Shown piece by piece: positions 7,456-16,270 of a DNA stretch of 64,000 nucleotides (within the stretch, counting starts at the first letter, position 1; the number at the start of each line of letters is the position of its first letter). The notes beneath the pieces were generated by a model. The model did not search any database. It was not told where the DNA came from and worked only from the letters and a program-made list of their open reading frames with translations. Both the position numbers and the translations under genes were made by a program. This DNA comes from Guptibacillus hwajinpoensis (lineage in GTDB: Bacteria; Bacillota; Bacilli; Bacillales; Guptibacillaceae): positions 1 through 64,000 of the forward strand of contig NZ_JAIVAE010000004.1 of assembly GCF_020171785.1 (NCBI RefSeq), in the 5' to 3' direction.

Positions 7456-8688
7456 ATGAAGAAGATCTTAAGAGGCTATTTAAACGCTTCGTTAATTATA
7501 AAAATCACGGTTGCACTTGTGCTCGGTATCGCCGTAGGACTCATATTTGGTGAGAATGCAGCCGTTCTTGCGCCATTTGGAGACTTACTAATTAAATTGC
7601 TATCGTTTCTGATCATTCCACTTATTCTATTTACATTAATCGTTGGTGTCAATCAAACGAAACTAAGTAACCTTGGTCGCATGGGCGGAAAGGTGTTTCT
7701 TTATTACGTCTTAACCTCTGCATTAGCAATTATTGTTGGATTAACCGTAGCGAACTTGTTTAATCCAGGTACGGGTTTATCCATAGATCCAGATCAATCG
7801 TTTGATGTACCGGATAATCCAGGTATCGTCAGCGTGCTATTAAACATTGTGCCATCAAACATGGTGACGGCATTTAACGAAATGAATCTCCTTGGGATTA
7901 TCTTTACCGCCTTTGCTTTTGGCATTGCGATCGCTGCTTTACGGAACTCGGAAGAACATGGGGCGCTTGGCGACCATCTTTATAAAGTAGTTGAAGGGTT
8001 AAATGAAGCCACATTTAAAATCATGAACGTTATTCTACAATATGTTCCAATTGGGATCTTTGCTATAATAGCGAAAACAATTGGGAACCAGGGGTTGGAT
8101 ACGATTCTCTCGCTTGGAAACATGATCGCGGTTCTTTATATTGCGTTGATTGTACAAGTAGGGATCTACCTTCTGTTCTTGCTGTTCTTTAAAGTAAGTC
8201 CAAAGAAGTTTTTCAGTCATGCAAACAAACCAATGATTACGGCTTTCGTGACGCAAAGTAGCTCTGGAACCTTGCCGCTTACGATGAATGCGGCTAAAGG
8301 ATTAGGCATTTCGAAAAGTCTTTATAGCTTTAGCTTGCCACTTGGCGCAACGATTAATATGGACGGAGCGGCCATTCGCATTGCGATTTCTGCGGTCTTT
8401 GCAGCGAACGTCGTTGGCTCACCGCTTAGCTTTACAGATATGGTGATGGTCGTGATTGTTGGTACACTTGCATCGATTGGTACAGCTGGTGTTCCAGGTG
8501 CTGGAATCGTTATGATTGCAACCGTGTTTGCGCAAGTGGGCTTGCCGATGGAAACCGTTGCGTTATTAACAGCTGTAGACGCTCTAGTTGGAATGGGTGC
8601 CACAGGTCTTAATGTAACAGGGGACCTTGTTGGTGCGAGCATTATTAATCGAAAAGAAAGAGCTTTGAAAGAAAAATCTGCATCCTAA
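7456..8688 (+). CDS. Dicarboxylate/amino acid:cation symporter (DAACS family)
   Basis: A 410-residue membrane transporter of the glutamate/dicarboxylate symporter family (GltT, GltP, DctP, DctA). It couples uptake of glutamate, aspartate or C4-dicarboxylates to Na+ or H+. Diagnostic motifs are the serine-rich hairpin tip TQSSSGTLPL (about 266-275), NMDGAA near residue 301 and the C-terminal MGATGLNVTGD segment. Eight membrane spans and two re-entrant loops are expected for the family. The ATG follows GAAGGAGGG. It is a single gene with its own promoter and terminator. The sequence alone does not fix the substrate. Confidence 0.9.
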   Translation: MKKILRGYLNASLIIKITVALVLGIAVGLIFGENAAVLAPFGDLLIKLLSFLIIPLILFTLIVGVNQTKLSNLGRMGGKVFLYYVLTSALAIIVGLTVANLFNPGTGLSIDPDQSFDVPDNPGIVSVLLNIVPSNMVTAFNEMNLLGIIFTAFAFGIAIAALRNSEEHGALGDHLYKVVEGLNEATFKIMNVILQYVPIGIFAIIAKTIGNQGLDTILSLGNMIAVLYIALIVQVGIYLLFLLFFKVSPKKFFSHANKPMITAFVTQSSSGTLPLTMNAAKGLGISKSLYSFSLPLGATINMDGAAIRIAISAVFAANVVGSPLSFTDMVMVVIVGTLASIGTAGVPGAGIVMIATVFAQVGLPMETVALLTAVDALVGMGATGLNVTGDLVGASIINRKERALKEKSAS

Positions 8689-8716
8689 AAAGTCAGGCGG
8701 TCTGCCTGGCTTTTTA
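8687..8716 (+). terminator. Terminator of symporter gene
   Basis: AAAAAGTCAGGC pairs imperfectly with GCCTGGCTTTTT around GGTCT. Confidence 0.85.
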
Positions 8717-8900
8717 GTTTGCTTAAAATTTTATATAAAAATGAAAAGCGTGTACCTTCAGTCTTTGTATTCGCTTTCTATTAATGAGCCCCTTCATTCT
8801 TTCATTTTGTGTAAGAATAATCCATTTACTTTTAACAATCAAAATATTAAGATAACAATAACTTTAGAGCTTTCATGCAGAAAAGGAATGGGGGATTTGG

Positions 8901-9710
8901 GTGACAGAACTTAAAGGGATTTGGAAAGATTGGCGCTTGCATTTACTTGTATTTGGAATTGTGGCGTTAACAGAGTGGATTGGCGTTTTCCAGTTTACGG
9001 TGGGTCCAGGCGTTATTTTACTACTGCCAATGTTGTATGCAATGCTCATTGGACTTGGGTTGTTTTTTACCCCAGTGATTAAAAAAGCACAGGCGCTAAA
9101 TGCTGAACCGCTTATTGTGTTAGGAGTGACCTTGCTTATTGCGAAAATAGGGGTGATTATTGGCCCTTCTCTACCGAAGTTAATAGAAGCGGGTCCGGCC
9201 TTGCTTCTGCAGGAATTCGGAAATTTAGGTACGATTTTCATTGCTCTTCCAATCGCTGTTTTACTTGGATTGAAAAGAGAAAGCATTGGTATGACACATT
9301 CTGTAGCACGAGAGCCGAACGTTGGGTTGATTGTTGATAAATATGGTTTCAATTCACCTGAAGGACGAGGCGTAATGGCGATTTATATTTTTGGTACAGT
9401 TTTTGGGGCTGTGTTTATGGGCGTTATTTCCGGATTCCTTGCAACGATTACACCCCTACACCCGCTTTCATTTGCGATGGCGTCTGGGATAGGAAGTGGA
9501 AGTATGATGGCGGCTGCAAGTGGCTCGCTCGTTGCTGCTTTTCCTGCATTTTCCGATGATATTATCGCATTTGCAGGAGCGAGCAATTTGCTGTCGTTAT
9601 CAACGGGGCTATACATGAGTATTTTCATTGGTCTTCCACTAACAGAAAAGATGTATCAGCTCATGACTAGAGAAAAACCATCTCAATCAAGAGTAAGGAA
9701 AGGAGCTTAA
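8901..9710 (+). CDS. DUF3100-like membrane protein, subunit 1
   Basis: A 269-residue integral membrane protein with about eight hydrophobic segments. Stretches such as FTVGPGVILLLPMLYAMLIG and AMASGIGSGSMMAAASGSL resemble the DUF3100 family of uncharacterised transporters. The start is GTG at 8901 after GGAATGGGGGA. It is followed after 1 nt by a second, shorter membrane protein that appears to be its partner. The N-terminal LLVFGIVALTEWIG resembles LLIFGLIAAIGNWIG in the partner, suggesting an ancient duplication. The transported substrate is unknown. The family name is from memory of the sequence pattern. Confidence 0.65.
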   Translation: MTELKGIWKDWRLHLLVFGIVALTEWIGVFQFTVGPGVILLLPMLYAMLIGLGLFFTPVIKKAQALNAEPLIVLGVTLLIAKIGVIIGPSLPKLIEAGPALLLQEFGNLGTIFIALPIAVLLGLKRESIGMTHSVAREPNVGLIVDKYGFNSPEGRGVMAIYIFGTVFGAVFMGVISGFLATITPLHPLSFAMASGIGSGSMMAAASGSLVAAFPAFSDDIIAFAGASNLLSLSTGLYMSIFIGLPLTEKMYQLMTREKPSQSRVRKGA

Positions 9711-9711
9711 T

Positions 9712-10167
9712 ATGTTACTAAAAAACGTACAAGAGTGGACGTTGTTGTTACTCATCTTCGGTTTGATTGCTGCCATTGGGAACTGGATTGGCTACAGCGT
9801 GTTCCCTGTTGCTGCTTTACCAGGTATGGCGGTTTTAATTGTGATTTGTTTAGCTGGCCTTATTCTTCAGCACGTTCTTCCTGTGAATATTCCGAGCGTG
9901 GCGTACATCGGGATTATTGGAATTCTTGTATCTATGCCCGTCATGCCCGGCTCTGAGTATATCGTAAAGTGGACAGAAAATATTAACATTCTGGCTCTGG
10001 CAACGCCGATTCTTGCATATGCAGGTATCGCAATTGGACGCTCATGGACAGATTTTGTGAAGCTTGGGTGGCGTAGTGTTGTCGTAGCGATGTTCGTTAT
10101 GGTTGGGACTTTTCTTGGTTCAGCGTTAATCGCTGAAGTGGTGTTACGAATGCAAAAGATTATTTAA
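9712..10167 (+). CDS. DUF3100-like membrane protein, subunit 2
   Basis: A 151-residue membrane protein with four to five hydrophobic segments, starting 1 nt after the stop of the previous gene, so the two are surely co-transcribed and probably translationally coupled. The sequence LLIFGLIAAIGNWIGYSVFP mirrors the N-terminus of subunit 1, and its C-terminal half ends in a predicted helix (VVVAMFVMVGTFLGSALIAE). Together the two would give about 420 residues. I read them as two subunits of one transporter. A recent split of one fused gene is possible, but both parts have good starts and no decay. Confidence 0.6.
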   Translation: MLLKNVQEWTLLLLIFGLIAAIGNWIGYSVFPVAALPGMAVLIVICLAGLILQHVLPVNIPSVAYIGIIGILVSMPVMPGSEYIVKWTENINILALATPILAYAGIAIGRSWTDFVKLGWRSVVVAMFVMVGTFLGSALIAEVVLRMQKII

Positions 10168-10196
10168 TAAAAACTTCCCTCGCGGAAGTTTTTTTT
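10168..10196 (+). terminator. Terminator
   Basis: AAAACTTCC and GGAAGTTTT with loop CTCGC and an eight-T run. Confidence 0.85.
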
Positions 10197-10212
10197 GTGA
10201 AGAAATACAGGT

Positions 10213-11310
10213 TCATAAGAGACTTTCTAGTAAGTGAAGAGATCGGCAGTAGATCTTTGCTGCATTTCCTGAAAAATCAGGATCGGGCAATTTGAAAAGT
10301 GAAAGTGCAGAAGTGTTGACGAACCAATCCTTACGATCAGGCGAATCATGTTGGACATCTTTCCATACAGATAGAAGAGGACTATATAGACGCGATCCTT
10401 TTTTGAGCGAGCATTGTTCAAGGACGCGTTTTTCGTCTGGTTGCCCTTCTTTTAGTGAGTGAAAGAGCTTAGGCCAGAAATCTTTTCGTGATCCAGTATG
10501 AGAGTGGCGTGTTGACCACTCCAACATCTCATTTAGAGTCGATTCGTTAGAAAAAACAAGCTGATATAGCCGTTTTCCAAGTACAATCCGTTCTTTCACG
10601 AAAAGAAAATGATTGGCAGGTTCTCCAATGAGTTGAATCGAGCCGTTTCGAATCAGTGGAAAAAGGAGCACGTTCATATTGAAAACATTTTGGATTTGAA
10701 AAGGAAGTGTTTTAAACACGGTTTGGTGAAAGTGCTGATTATTTATGATACGTGAATCAATGTAATGCTGCTCGTTAATGATAAGGGCCACTGAAAGGGT
10801 GTCTGAGGCTTTGTCTTTCCAGAAGCGGTTCCAAATGACTTTCATAAAAGAAGAAACGTGAAAGGCTGATAGAAGGTGAAAAAGTGACTTATTCACCTTA
10901 AGACTTTCGGCATAAATCAGCAGCTGCGGATACGCATCTTGGAAGATAAGCCAATTCCCTCGTTCTAGAAAAGAAAAGAAAGCATGCTGATCATCTGATG
11001 ATAAGAAGCGAGGGAGATATTCACCTCTTAAATCAGTCATGGTCCATCCAGCATTCCGCGAAACCATGTGGGCAAGGAAAGCCCAGTGAACTTCAGGATG
11101 CTTTAAATAAAAATCAAGATAAGCTTTAGTGCGCGTTACATTATTTCGATTCGCTCTTTCTGTTTGTTCGCGAATGATTCGAGTTAGCTTCACCTCTTCA
11201 CCCGTTAAAGTAAGGGGGGGAGGTGATAAATGACAGACCGCTTTCAATTCCTTCATAAGAGATATTTCCTTTTTACTCGCTGATTGAAATAAGGGGAACG
11301 ATAACTTCAC
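10213..11310 (-). CDS. yppC: DUF2515 family protein (YppC-like)
   Basis: A 365-residue soluble protein matching my memory of B. subtilis YppC and the DUF2515 family. The conserved N-terminal block NRNNVTRTKAYLDFYLKHPE VHWAFLAHMVSRNAGW (about 54-89) is characteristic. The function of the family is unknown. In B. subtilis yppC sits near penicillin-binding protein and recombination genes, but here the neighbours are unrelated. No signal peptide or membrane segment is evident. It is transcribed alone, toward the DUF3100-like pair. Confidence 0.7.
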   Translation of the reverse strand: MKLSFPLFQSASKKEISLMKELKAVCHLSPPPLTLTGEEVKLTRIIREQTERANRNNVTRTKAYLDFYLKHPEVHWAFLAHMVSRNAGWTMTDLRGEYLPRFLSSDDQHAFFSFLERGNWLIFQDAYPQLLIYAESLKVNKSLFHLLSAFHVSSFMKVIWNRFWKDKASDTLSVALIINEQHYIDSRIINNQHFHQTVFKTLPFQIQNVFNMNVLLFPLIRNGSIQLIGEPANHFLFVKERIVLGKRLYQLVFSNESTLNEMLEWSTRHSHTGSRKDFWPKLFHSLKEGQPDEKRVLEQCSLKKGSRLYSPLLSVWKDVQHDSPDRKDWFVNTSALSLFKLPDPDFSGNAAKIYCRSLHLLESLL

Positions 11311-11392
11311 ACCGATTTCCCTCCTGATGCCTTGTTTTTATATACCTATGTTAGTGAATTTAGGAAAGAAGACTATTCTTATCAAAAATCAA

Positions 11393-11407
11393 AACCATCT
11401 GATGGTT
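11393..11407. promoter_or_regulatory. Palindrome AACCATC-T-GATGGTT
   Basis: A perfect 7-1-7 palindrome in the divergent region between the yppC-like gene and the HD-GYP gene. A half-site-like ACCAAATGGT follows near 11488. It may be an operator, but no regulator is identifiable. The rest of the 11311-11601 gap holds only AT-rich sequence and the ribosome binding site AAGGGAGG of the next gene. Confidence 0.35.
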
Positions 11408-11601
11408 GTAGCAAGTCCAGAAAGTTGATTAATTGCCTTATCATTAAGGTATTAATTGAAGTTGCATTTCATCTTCCTTAATCTACCACCAAATGGTATG
11501 TACGTGTATGATAGAAGTATTGAATGGATTAGAACGAGGTAGCTGGGGGATTTCTCTCCAAACACTGTGCAATGATTCTATAAAGGGAGGCCGACGTCTA
11601 G

Positions 11602-12720
11602 ATGAATGGCCGCTGGAAGAAAGAACTTGAATCAGAGGAACTTCTCGATATCATCTTTGCTTACGCATCGCGTATTACGATTGAGAACAATCTTAATCGC
11701 CTTTTGTTGCTGATGGCAGATATGGGGCGGGATATGACGGTTGCCGATCGCTGTATGTTGTGGTTATATGATGAACCAAAAGATGAGTTATGGGCGAAAG
11801 TGGAAGAGAGGACGAAGGAGGTTCGTATACCTGCTTCAAGCGGTTTAGCGGGGTATGTTTTTCAGACGGCAGAACCGCTTGTGATTGAAGATGCCTATCA
11901 TGACGACCGGTTTCATGCAGACATGGATCTGATGTACAACTATCGAACGAAGTCTGTTATGGTGATTCCACTTAAAAATAAGCAGAACCAGACGCTAGGG
12001 GTATATCAAGTAATTAATAAATTAACGAAAGAGGGTGTATTTACGACCCATGACGTTAAAAAATTAAGCCTCGCCGCCTCTTATACTGCCCAGGCACTTG
12101 AAGCGGTTCTAATGAATATGGAGATGGAGGAAGCACAAAAAGAAATTATTTTCAAAATGGGAGAAATCGGTGAAGTTCGTTCAAAGGAAACAGGCTCTCA
12201 CGTCAAGCGTGTAGCAGAGTATGCAAAGCTTCTTGCTATTAAATCTGGTTTAAGCGAAGAAGAAGCAGACCTTATCAAAGTCGCCTCCCCCATGCATGAT
12301 ATCGGCAAAGTTGCGATTGCCGATGCGATACTAAACAAGCCAGGCAAATTGTCGAAACAGGAATTTCTTGAAGTGCAGGCCCATGCGAGCATCGGCTATC
12401 ACCTTCTTGAAAATTCAAAACGAACGATACTAAAAGCAGCAGCGATCATTGCAAAAGAACATCATGAACGTTGGGATGGAAAAGGTTATCCTGAAGGATT
12501 AAGTGGAGAGGAAATTCATATTTATGGCCGAATTGTCGCTGTAGCTGATGTATTTGATGCCCTTGCCACGGATCGCCCTTATAAAAAAGCGTGGGATTTA
12601 GAAGATATACTCACTCATTTTCAAAATGAGAAAGGAAAGCAATTTGATCCAGCGTTAATTGACGTCTTTTTAGAAAATCTGCATGGTTTTCTCCAAATAA
12701 AAAAACGATACGAAGATTAA
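11602..12720 (+). CDS. GAF and HD-GYP domain protein, probable cyclic-di-GMP phosphodiesterase
   Basis: A 372-residue cytoplasmic signalling protein: a GAF sensor domain (about 20-165) followed by an HD-GYP domain (about 175-370). The metal-binding His232-Asp233 is in MHDIGKVAIADAILNKPGKL, and the signature block HHERWDGKGYPEGLSG lies near residues 288-303, so the active site looks complete. HD-GYP enzymes hydrolyse cyclic-di-GMP, lowering it and favouring motility. A GGDEF protein that could make the messenger is encoded at 17.4 kb. ATG follows AAAGGGAGG. The ligand of the GAF domain is unknown. Confidence 0.88.
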   Translation: MNGRWKKELESEELLDIIFAYASRITIENNLNRLLLLMADMGRDMTVADRCMLWLYDEPKDELWAKVEERTKEVRIPASSGLAGYVFQTAEPLVIEDAYHDDRFHADMDLMYNYRTKSVMVIPLKNKQNQTLGVYQVINKLTKEGVFTTHDVKKLSLAASYTAQALEAVLMNMEMEEAQKEIIFKMGEIGEVRSKETGSHVKRVAEYAKLLAIKSGLSEEEADLIKVASPMHDIGKVAIADAILNKPGKLSKQEFLEVQAHASIGYHLLENSKRTILKAAAIIAKEHHERWDGKGYPEGLSGEEIHIYGRIVAVADVFDALATDRPYKKAWDLEDILTHFQNEKGKQFDPALIDVFLENLHGFLQIKKRYED

Positions 12721-12730
12721 AAAGAAAAGT

Positions 12731-12755
12731 AAAGAGCGCACTCGGCGCTCTTTAT
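12731..12755. terminator. Bidirectional terminator
   Basis: AAAGAGCGC and GCGCTCTTT around ACTCG, shared by convergent genes; the stop codon of the minus-strand gene overlaps it. Confidence 0.75.
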
Positions 12756-13696
12756 TTGTGTAGAGAATGAAGGTTAGAAAGTTCTTGAGCGAGCGTGTTA
12801 GCGATCGCTTTCATACCAGAAACCCCAGCTTTTCTTTCTGCTTCTGCATTGTAGTTTGTATTAGTGTTCACATCGTAAGTAAAGAGATCTCCACGTTCAT
12901 TTTGAATGCATTCAATTCCTGCGTAAGCAATGCCGTTCGCTTTTAAGAATGCTTCGTAATTAGCGAGAACAGGATGATCGAAGTTTTCGATCACTTCGAA
13001 TTTAGGCTTCGGCTCCTCTGTTGTAGGACAGAAAGTATCGCCAACCTGGCACGCATCTGCAGGGCAAAGTTCAAAGCCTTCTGACGTATCAACGCGAACA
13101 GCATATAGAAACTTACCACCTACGAATTCACATCGCGTTATGGATGCGTCAGGTGAAGAAATGTACTGTTGAAGCAATGTAATCCCATCAATTGAATCTT
13201 CAAAAGCATCGCTCTTCACATAAGCTTTCAGCGTCTCAGGATTGTTAAATAGCTGAACGCCGAGCCCTTTACCTGCTCGGTTGTGTTTCGTAATAAACGG
13301 TTCAGAAAACGCATCCGCTGCTTTCGCAAGATGATCCTTCCCAACGGCAGCAATGGTTTTTGGTGTAACGATTCCATGCTTTCTCAGGGCTGCATATTGT
13401 GCCACTTTGCTTACTTCAAGAGCAAGGGCACGGCTATCATTTAATACTCTTCGACCGTGACTCTCCAACCATTCGAGTACAGCTGCCGTGTATTCAGGAG
13501 CATAACGATGATCACGCGTATGAGAAGAAGCACTCATGCGATTATAAAAAATACCGTCTGGCGGTACATCACTTAAATCAAGGCTTCCTTCACTAAGAAA
13601 CCAGTCTTCGTATGGGACATGGAGCGCCTCAAGTTCTTGCTTGAGAGGCTTTGTCCATTCTTCGTTTTCATGGATGATAAATACTTTCGCGCTCAT
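12752..13696 (-). CDS. ATP-grasp domain protein, RimK-like
   Basis: A 314-residue soluble protein of the ATP-grasp superfamily, closest in look to RimK-type alpha-L-glutamate ligases. Visible elements are the N-terminal pre-ATP-grasp region, the ATP-binding lysine and glycine-rich loop in EPFITKHNRAGKGLGVQLFN (about 142-161), and the metal-binding end DLFTYDVNTNTNYNAEAE, where Asp and two Asn probably coordinate Mg2+. Such enzymes join a carboxylate to an amine through an acylphosphate. The substrate is unknown and the neighbours give no hint. The gene is monocistronic. Confidence 0.8.
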   Translation of the reverse strand: MSAKVFIIHENEEWTKPLKQELEALHVPYEDWFLSEGSLDLSDVPPDGIFYNRMSASSHTRDHRYAPEYTAAVLEWLESHGRRVLNDSRALALEVSKVAQYAALRKHGIVTPKTIAAVGKDHLAKAADAFSEPFITKHNRAGKGLGVQLFNNPETLKAYVKSDAFEDSIDGITLLQQYISSPDASITRCEFVGGKFLYAVRVDTSEGFELCPADACQVGDTFCPTTEEPKPKFEVIENFDHPVLANYEAFLKANGIAYAGIECIQNERGDLFTYDVNTNTNYNAEAERKAGVSGMKAIANTLAQELSNLHSLHK

Positions 13697-13795
13697 GACA
13701 TGACCTCCTTCATTTATAACCGTTAAAACCTATCATTTTACTCAAGTATAAAGGAGTTTCGGTTAGAATCCTAGTAAAAACGTTTTGTCAAAGCA

Positions 13796-13825
13796 CCCAA
13801 AAAGCAGAGCGCATGCGCTCTGCTT
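13796..13825 (-). terminator. Terminator of ampS-like gene
   Basis: A perfect self-complementary stem, AAGCAGAGCGC/GCGCTCTGCTT, around AT, followed on the minus strand by TTTTT. Confidence 0.85.
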
Positions 13826-13831
13826 AAAGAG

Positions 13832-15064
13832 CTAGATTGCCCAGTTTCCTTTACGGAAGACCGGCTCACTAGTACCATCTTCTTTGATTCCATCAATGTC
13901 CATTTCAGCGGACCCGATCATAAAGTCAACGTGCGTGACGCTTTCGTTCGCTCCTGCTGCTTCAAGCTCTTCTTTCGACATGGTTTTACCACCTTCTAGG
14001 CAGAAAGAATAAGCATTCCCAATCGCAAGGTGATTCGAAGCATTTTCGTCGAAAAGCGTGTTAAAGAAAATGATTCCCGCATTTGAAATAGGTGAATCAT
14101 GAGGAACGAGCGCAACTTCACCTAGGTAGTGTGCGCCTTCATCTGTTTCGATAAGATGTTGAAGCGTTTCATTGCCTTGCTTCGCTTCAGCTTTAATGAT
14201 ACGACCTTCTTCAAATGTAAGGGTAAAGTCTTCAATCACTGTTCCACCATAGCTTAGCGGCTTTGTTGAAGAAACAACGCCGTTTACACCGTTTTTATGT
14301 GGAATGGTGAACACTTCTTCTGTCGGCATGTTTGCGACAAAATGATCGCCTTTCACATTTTCACTAATACCACCTACCCACTGATGAGCCTGTGGAAGGT
14401 CAATTGTAAGATCAGTGCCTGGCGCACGATAGTGGAGCTTGCTGTAATGTTTCGCATTTAAATAATCCACTTTTTGCTCAAGGTTTGCGCTATGTTCTTT
14501 CCATGCTTGAACCGGATTACCTGTTGATACACGAGTCGCCTGGAAAATGGCTTCCCACAGCTTTGCTTCTTGTTCGTCTTCAGGTGTATCAGGGAATACT
14601 TTCTCTGCCCATGCTTTCGAAGGAACCGCAACCACAGACCAGCTGTTGTGATCAGACATAATGTAGTTACGGTAGCCTTCCATTGCCTTTCCTGCTGTTT
14701 TGCTCGCATTCGAAATTCGTTCAGGATCGACTCCTTTTAAAAGGTCTGGATTGGAAGATGTAATCGAAAGGAATGCTGCACCGTTTTCAGCCAATTCCTC
14801 AAATCCTTTTGCTTTCCATGTTGGAAACTCCTTGAATGCTTCATCTGGTGCCTTGTCATACTTAATACGAGTTAAGGTTTCGTCATTCCACTCAACGTGA
14901 ACATTTTTTGCACCAGCCTCATAAGCACTATCTGCAATATTGCGCACAAATTCAGCTGATGTGAGAGGAGCGTTTACGACAAGCGTTTGTCCTTTTTGAA
15001 TATTTACGCCAACTTTAACCGCTAGATCTGCGTATTTCTGAAGATTCTCTTGAAACATAGCCAT
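13832..15064 (-). CDS. ampS: M29 family aminopeptidase AmpS
   Basis: A 410-residue cytoplasmic metallo-aminopeptidase of family M29 (AmpS/PepS), which removes N-terminal residues using two divalent metal ions. Family features include GTDLTIDLP and the metal-site region NMPTEEVFTIPHKNGVNGVV (about 268-287), and the C-terminal HVDFMIGS. The frame starts at TTG 15070, but ATG 15064 fits a GGAG about 10 nt upstream and gives 410 residues, my recalled length for the B. subtilis enzyme. It is monocistronic with its own terminator. Confidence 0.88.
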   Translation of the reverse strand: MAMFQENLQKYADLAVKVGVNIQKGQTLVVNAPLTSAEFVRNIADSAYEAGAKNVHVEWNDETLTRIKYDKAPDEAFKEFPTWKAKGFEELAENGAAFLSITSSNPDLLKGVDPERISNASKTAGKAMEGYRNYIMSDHNSWSVVAVPSKAWAEKVFPDTPEDEQEAKLWEAIFQATRVSTGNPVQAWKEHSANLEQKVDYLNAKHYSKLHYRAPGTDLTIDLPQAHQWVGGISENVKGDHFVANMPTEEVFTIPHKNGVNGVVSSTKPLSYGGTVIEDFTLTFEEGRIIKAEAKQGNETLQHLIETDEGAHYLGEVALVPHDSPISNAGIIFFNTLFDENASNHLAIGNAYSFCLEGGKTMSKEELEAAGANESVTHVDFMIGSAEMDIDGIKEDGTSEPVFRKGNWAI

Positions 15065-15194
15065 AGTCAAAGGTCTCCTTTTTCCAAATAGTCATACAAC
15101 TAAATTGTAGCAGATTTCAATAATTTTAGTAAATTATTCCCTGATTACCTATTGGTAAAGCAAGTTTCTGGCAATAAACCGTCCATTTCGGATA

Positions 15195-15203
15195 TGTTAT
15201 AGA
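15195..15203 (+). promoter_or_regulatory. Extended -10 promoter of msrAB
   Basis: TG at 15195-15196 plus TATAGA at 15198-15203 form an extended -10 element. No clear -35 is seen. Transcription would start near 15210 and give a leader of about 100 nt. Confidence 0.45.
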
Positions 15204-15218
15204 TAGTGAAACTTTGAA

Positions 15219-15284
15219 CTGAGGGAGCTTTTCCCCAGTGGTTAGTTGAGCAGGAACCGACAATCACCCTCACTTAAGGTGAGG
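15219..15284 (+). ncRNA. Structured msrAB leader with three hairpins (candidate cis-regulatory RNA)
   Basis: Three consecutive stems fill the leader: CTGAGGG with CCCCAG (15219-15238), GGTT with AACC (15240-15258) and CCTCAC with GTGAGG (15268-15284). No T-run follows the last stem, so it is not a simple terminator. It does not match the T-box or SAM riboswitch consensus that I know. It could be an unrecognised leader or chance structure. Confidence 0.3.
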
Positions 15285-15313
15285 ATAAATCTTCTATACT
15301 GGAGTGATAGAGA

Positions 15314-16270
15314 ATGAGTACGAATTATGAGCTTGCAACATTTGCTGGAGGTTGTTTCTGGTGTATGGTTGAACCATTTGAAGAAATGCCCGGCATTCAA
15401 AGCATCGTTTCGGGCTATACAGGTGGAGAAAAACCTTATCCAACATACGAGGAAGTGATTTCAAAATCGACAGGGCACGTAGAGGCTGTCCAAATCACAT
15501 TTGACCCAAATGTTTTCCCATATAGTAAATTGCTTGATTTGTTTTGGCGTCAAATTGACCCGACAGATGCAGGAGGGCAGTTCTTTGATCGCGGTGATAC
15601 GTATATTACAGCGATCTACACCCATAATGAAGAGCAAGAGCGGCTTGCTGAACAGTCACGCAAAGATTTAGAAGCGAGTGGTCGTTTTTCAAAACCGATC
15701 GTGACAAAAATTCTTCCGGCTAAACCATTTTACCCTGCTGAGGATTATCATCAGGATTACCATAAGAAAAATCCTGCTCACTACAATCGCTACAAAAAAG
15801 GATCAGGTCGTGCAGATTTTATAGAAAAAAACTGGGCTTTTGAAAAGAATGATGACGAGCTTCGTAGCCGTCTTACAGACATTCAATACGAAGTCACACA
15901 AAAAAACGGTACAGAACGTCCGTTCCAAAACGAGTATTACGATAATGCAAAACCAGGTATCTATGTGGATATCGTATCGGGTGAACCGTTGTTTAGCTCA
16001 ACCGATCAGTATGACGCAGGATGCGGCTGGCCAAGTTTTACACAGCCAATCAACAACCATTTTGTCAAAGAAAAGAAAGACTTCAGTCACTTTATGATTC
16101 GAACAGAAGTGCGAAGTAAGGAAGCTGATTCTCATCTCGGGCACGTCTTTAATGATGGACCCGGAGAAAATGGCCTGCGCTACTGCATCAATTCAGCAGC
16201 AATGAAATTCGTTCCGAAAGAAAGTCTAGAAGAAGAAGGATACGGCGAATACCGAGTATTATTTGAATGA
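15314..16270 (+). CDS. msrAB: Bifunctional peptide methionine sulfoxide reductase MsrA/MsrB
   Basis: A 318-residue fusion that repairs oxidised methionine in proteins. The MsrA half (about 1-155), specific for the S-sulfoxide, has catalytic Cys14 in [14 protein letters not shown]. The MsrB half (about 170-318), for the R-sulfoxide, has [24 protein letters not shown] and the catalytic Cys291 in [11 protein letters not shown]. Reducing power would come from thioredoxin. Natural MsrA-MsrB fusions are common. The stop overlaps the start of the next gene (ATGA), so the two are translationally coupled. A structured leader precedes it. Confidence 0.95.
   Translation: MSTNYELATFAGGCFWCMVEPFEEMPGIQSIVSGYTGGEKPYPTYEEVISKSTGHVEAVQITFDPNVFPYSKLLDLFWRQIDPTDAGGQFFDRGDTYITAIYTHNEEQERLAEQSRKDLEASGRFSKPIVTKILPAKPFYPAEDYHQDYHKKNPAHYNRYKKGSGRADFIEKNWAFEKNDDELRSRLTDIQYEVTQKNGTERPFQNEYYDNAKPGIYVDIVSGEPLFSSTDQYDAGCGWPSFTQPINNHFVKEKKDFSHFMIRTEVRSKEADSHLGHVFNDGPGENGLRYCINSAAMKFVPKESLEEEGYGEYRVLFE

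Noticed and set aside
8322-8642. 106-codon minus-strand ORF opposite the symporter gene
   Set aside because: Composition rich in Pro, Thr and Ala and no ribosome binding site; it is a shadow of the plus-strand membrane protein gene.
15210-15313. T-box or SAM riboswitch before msrAB
   Set aside because: The conserved T-box sequence and SAM-I core are absent, and no terminator stem with T-run follows.
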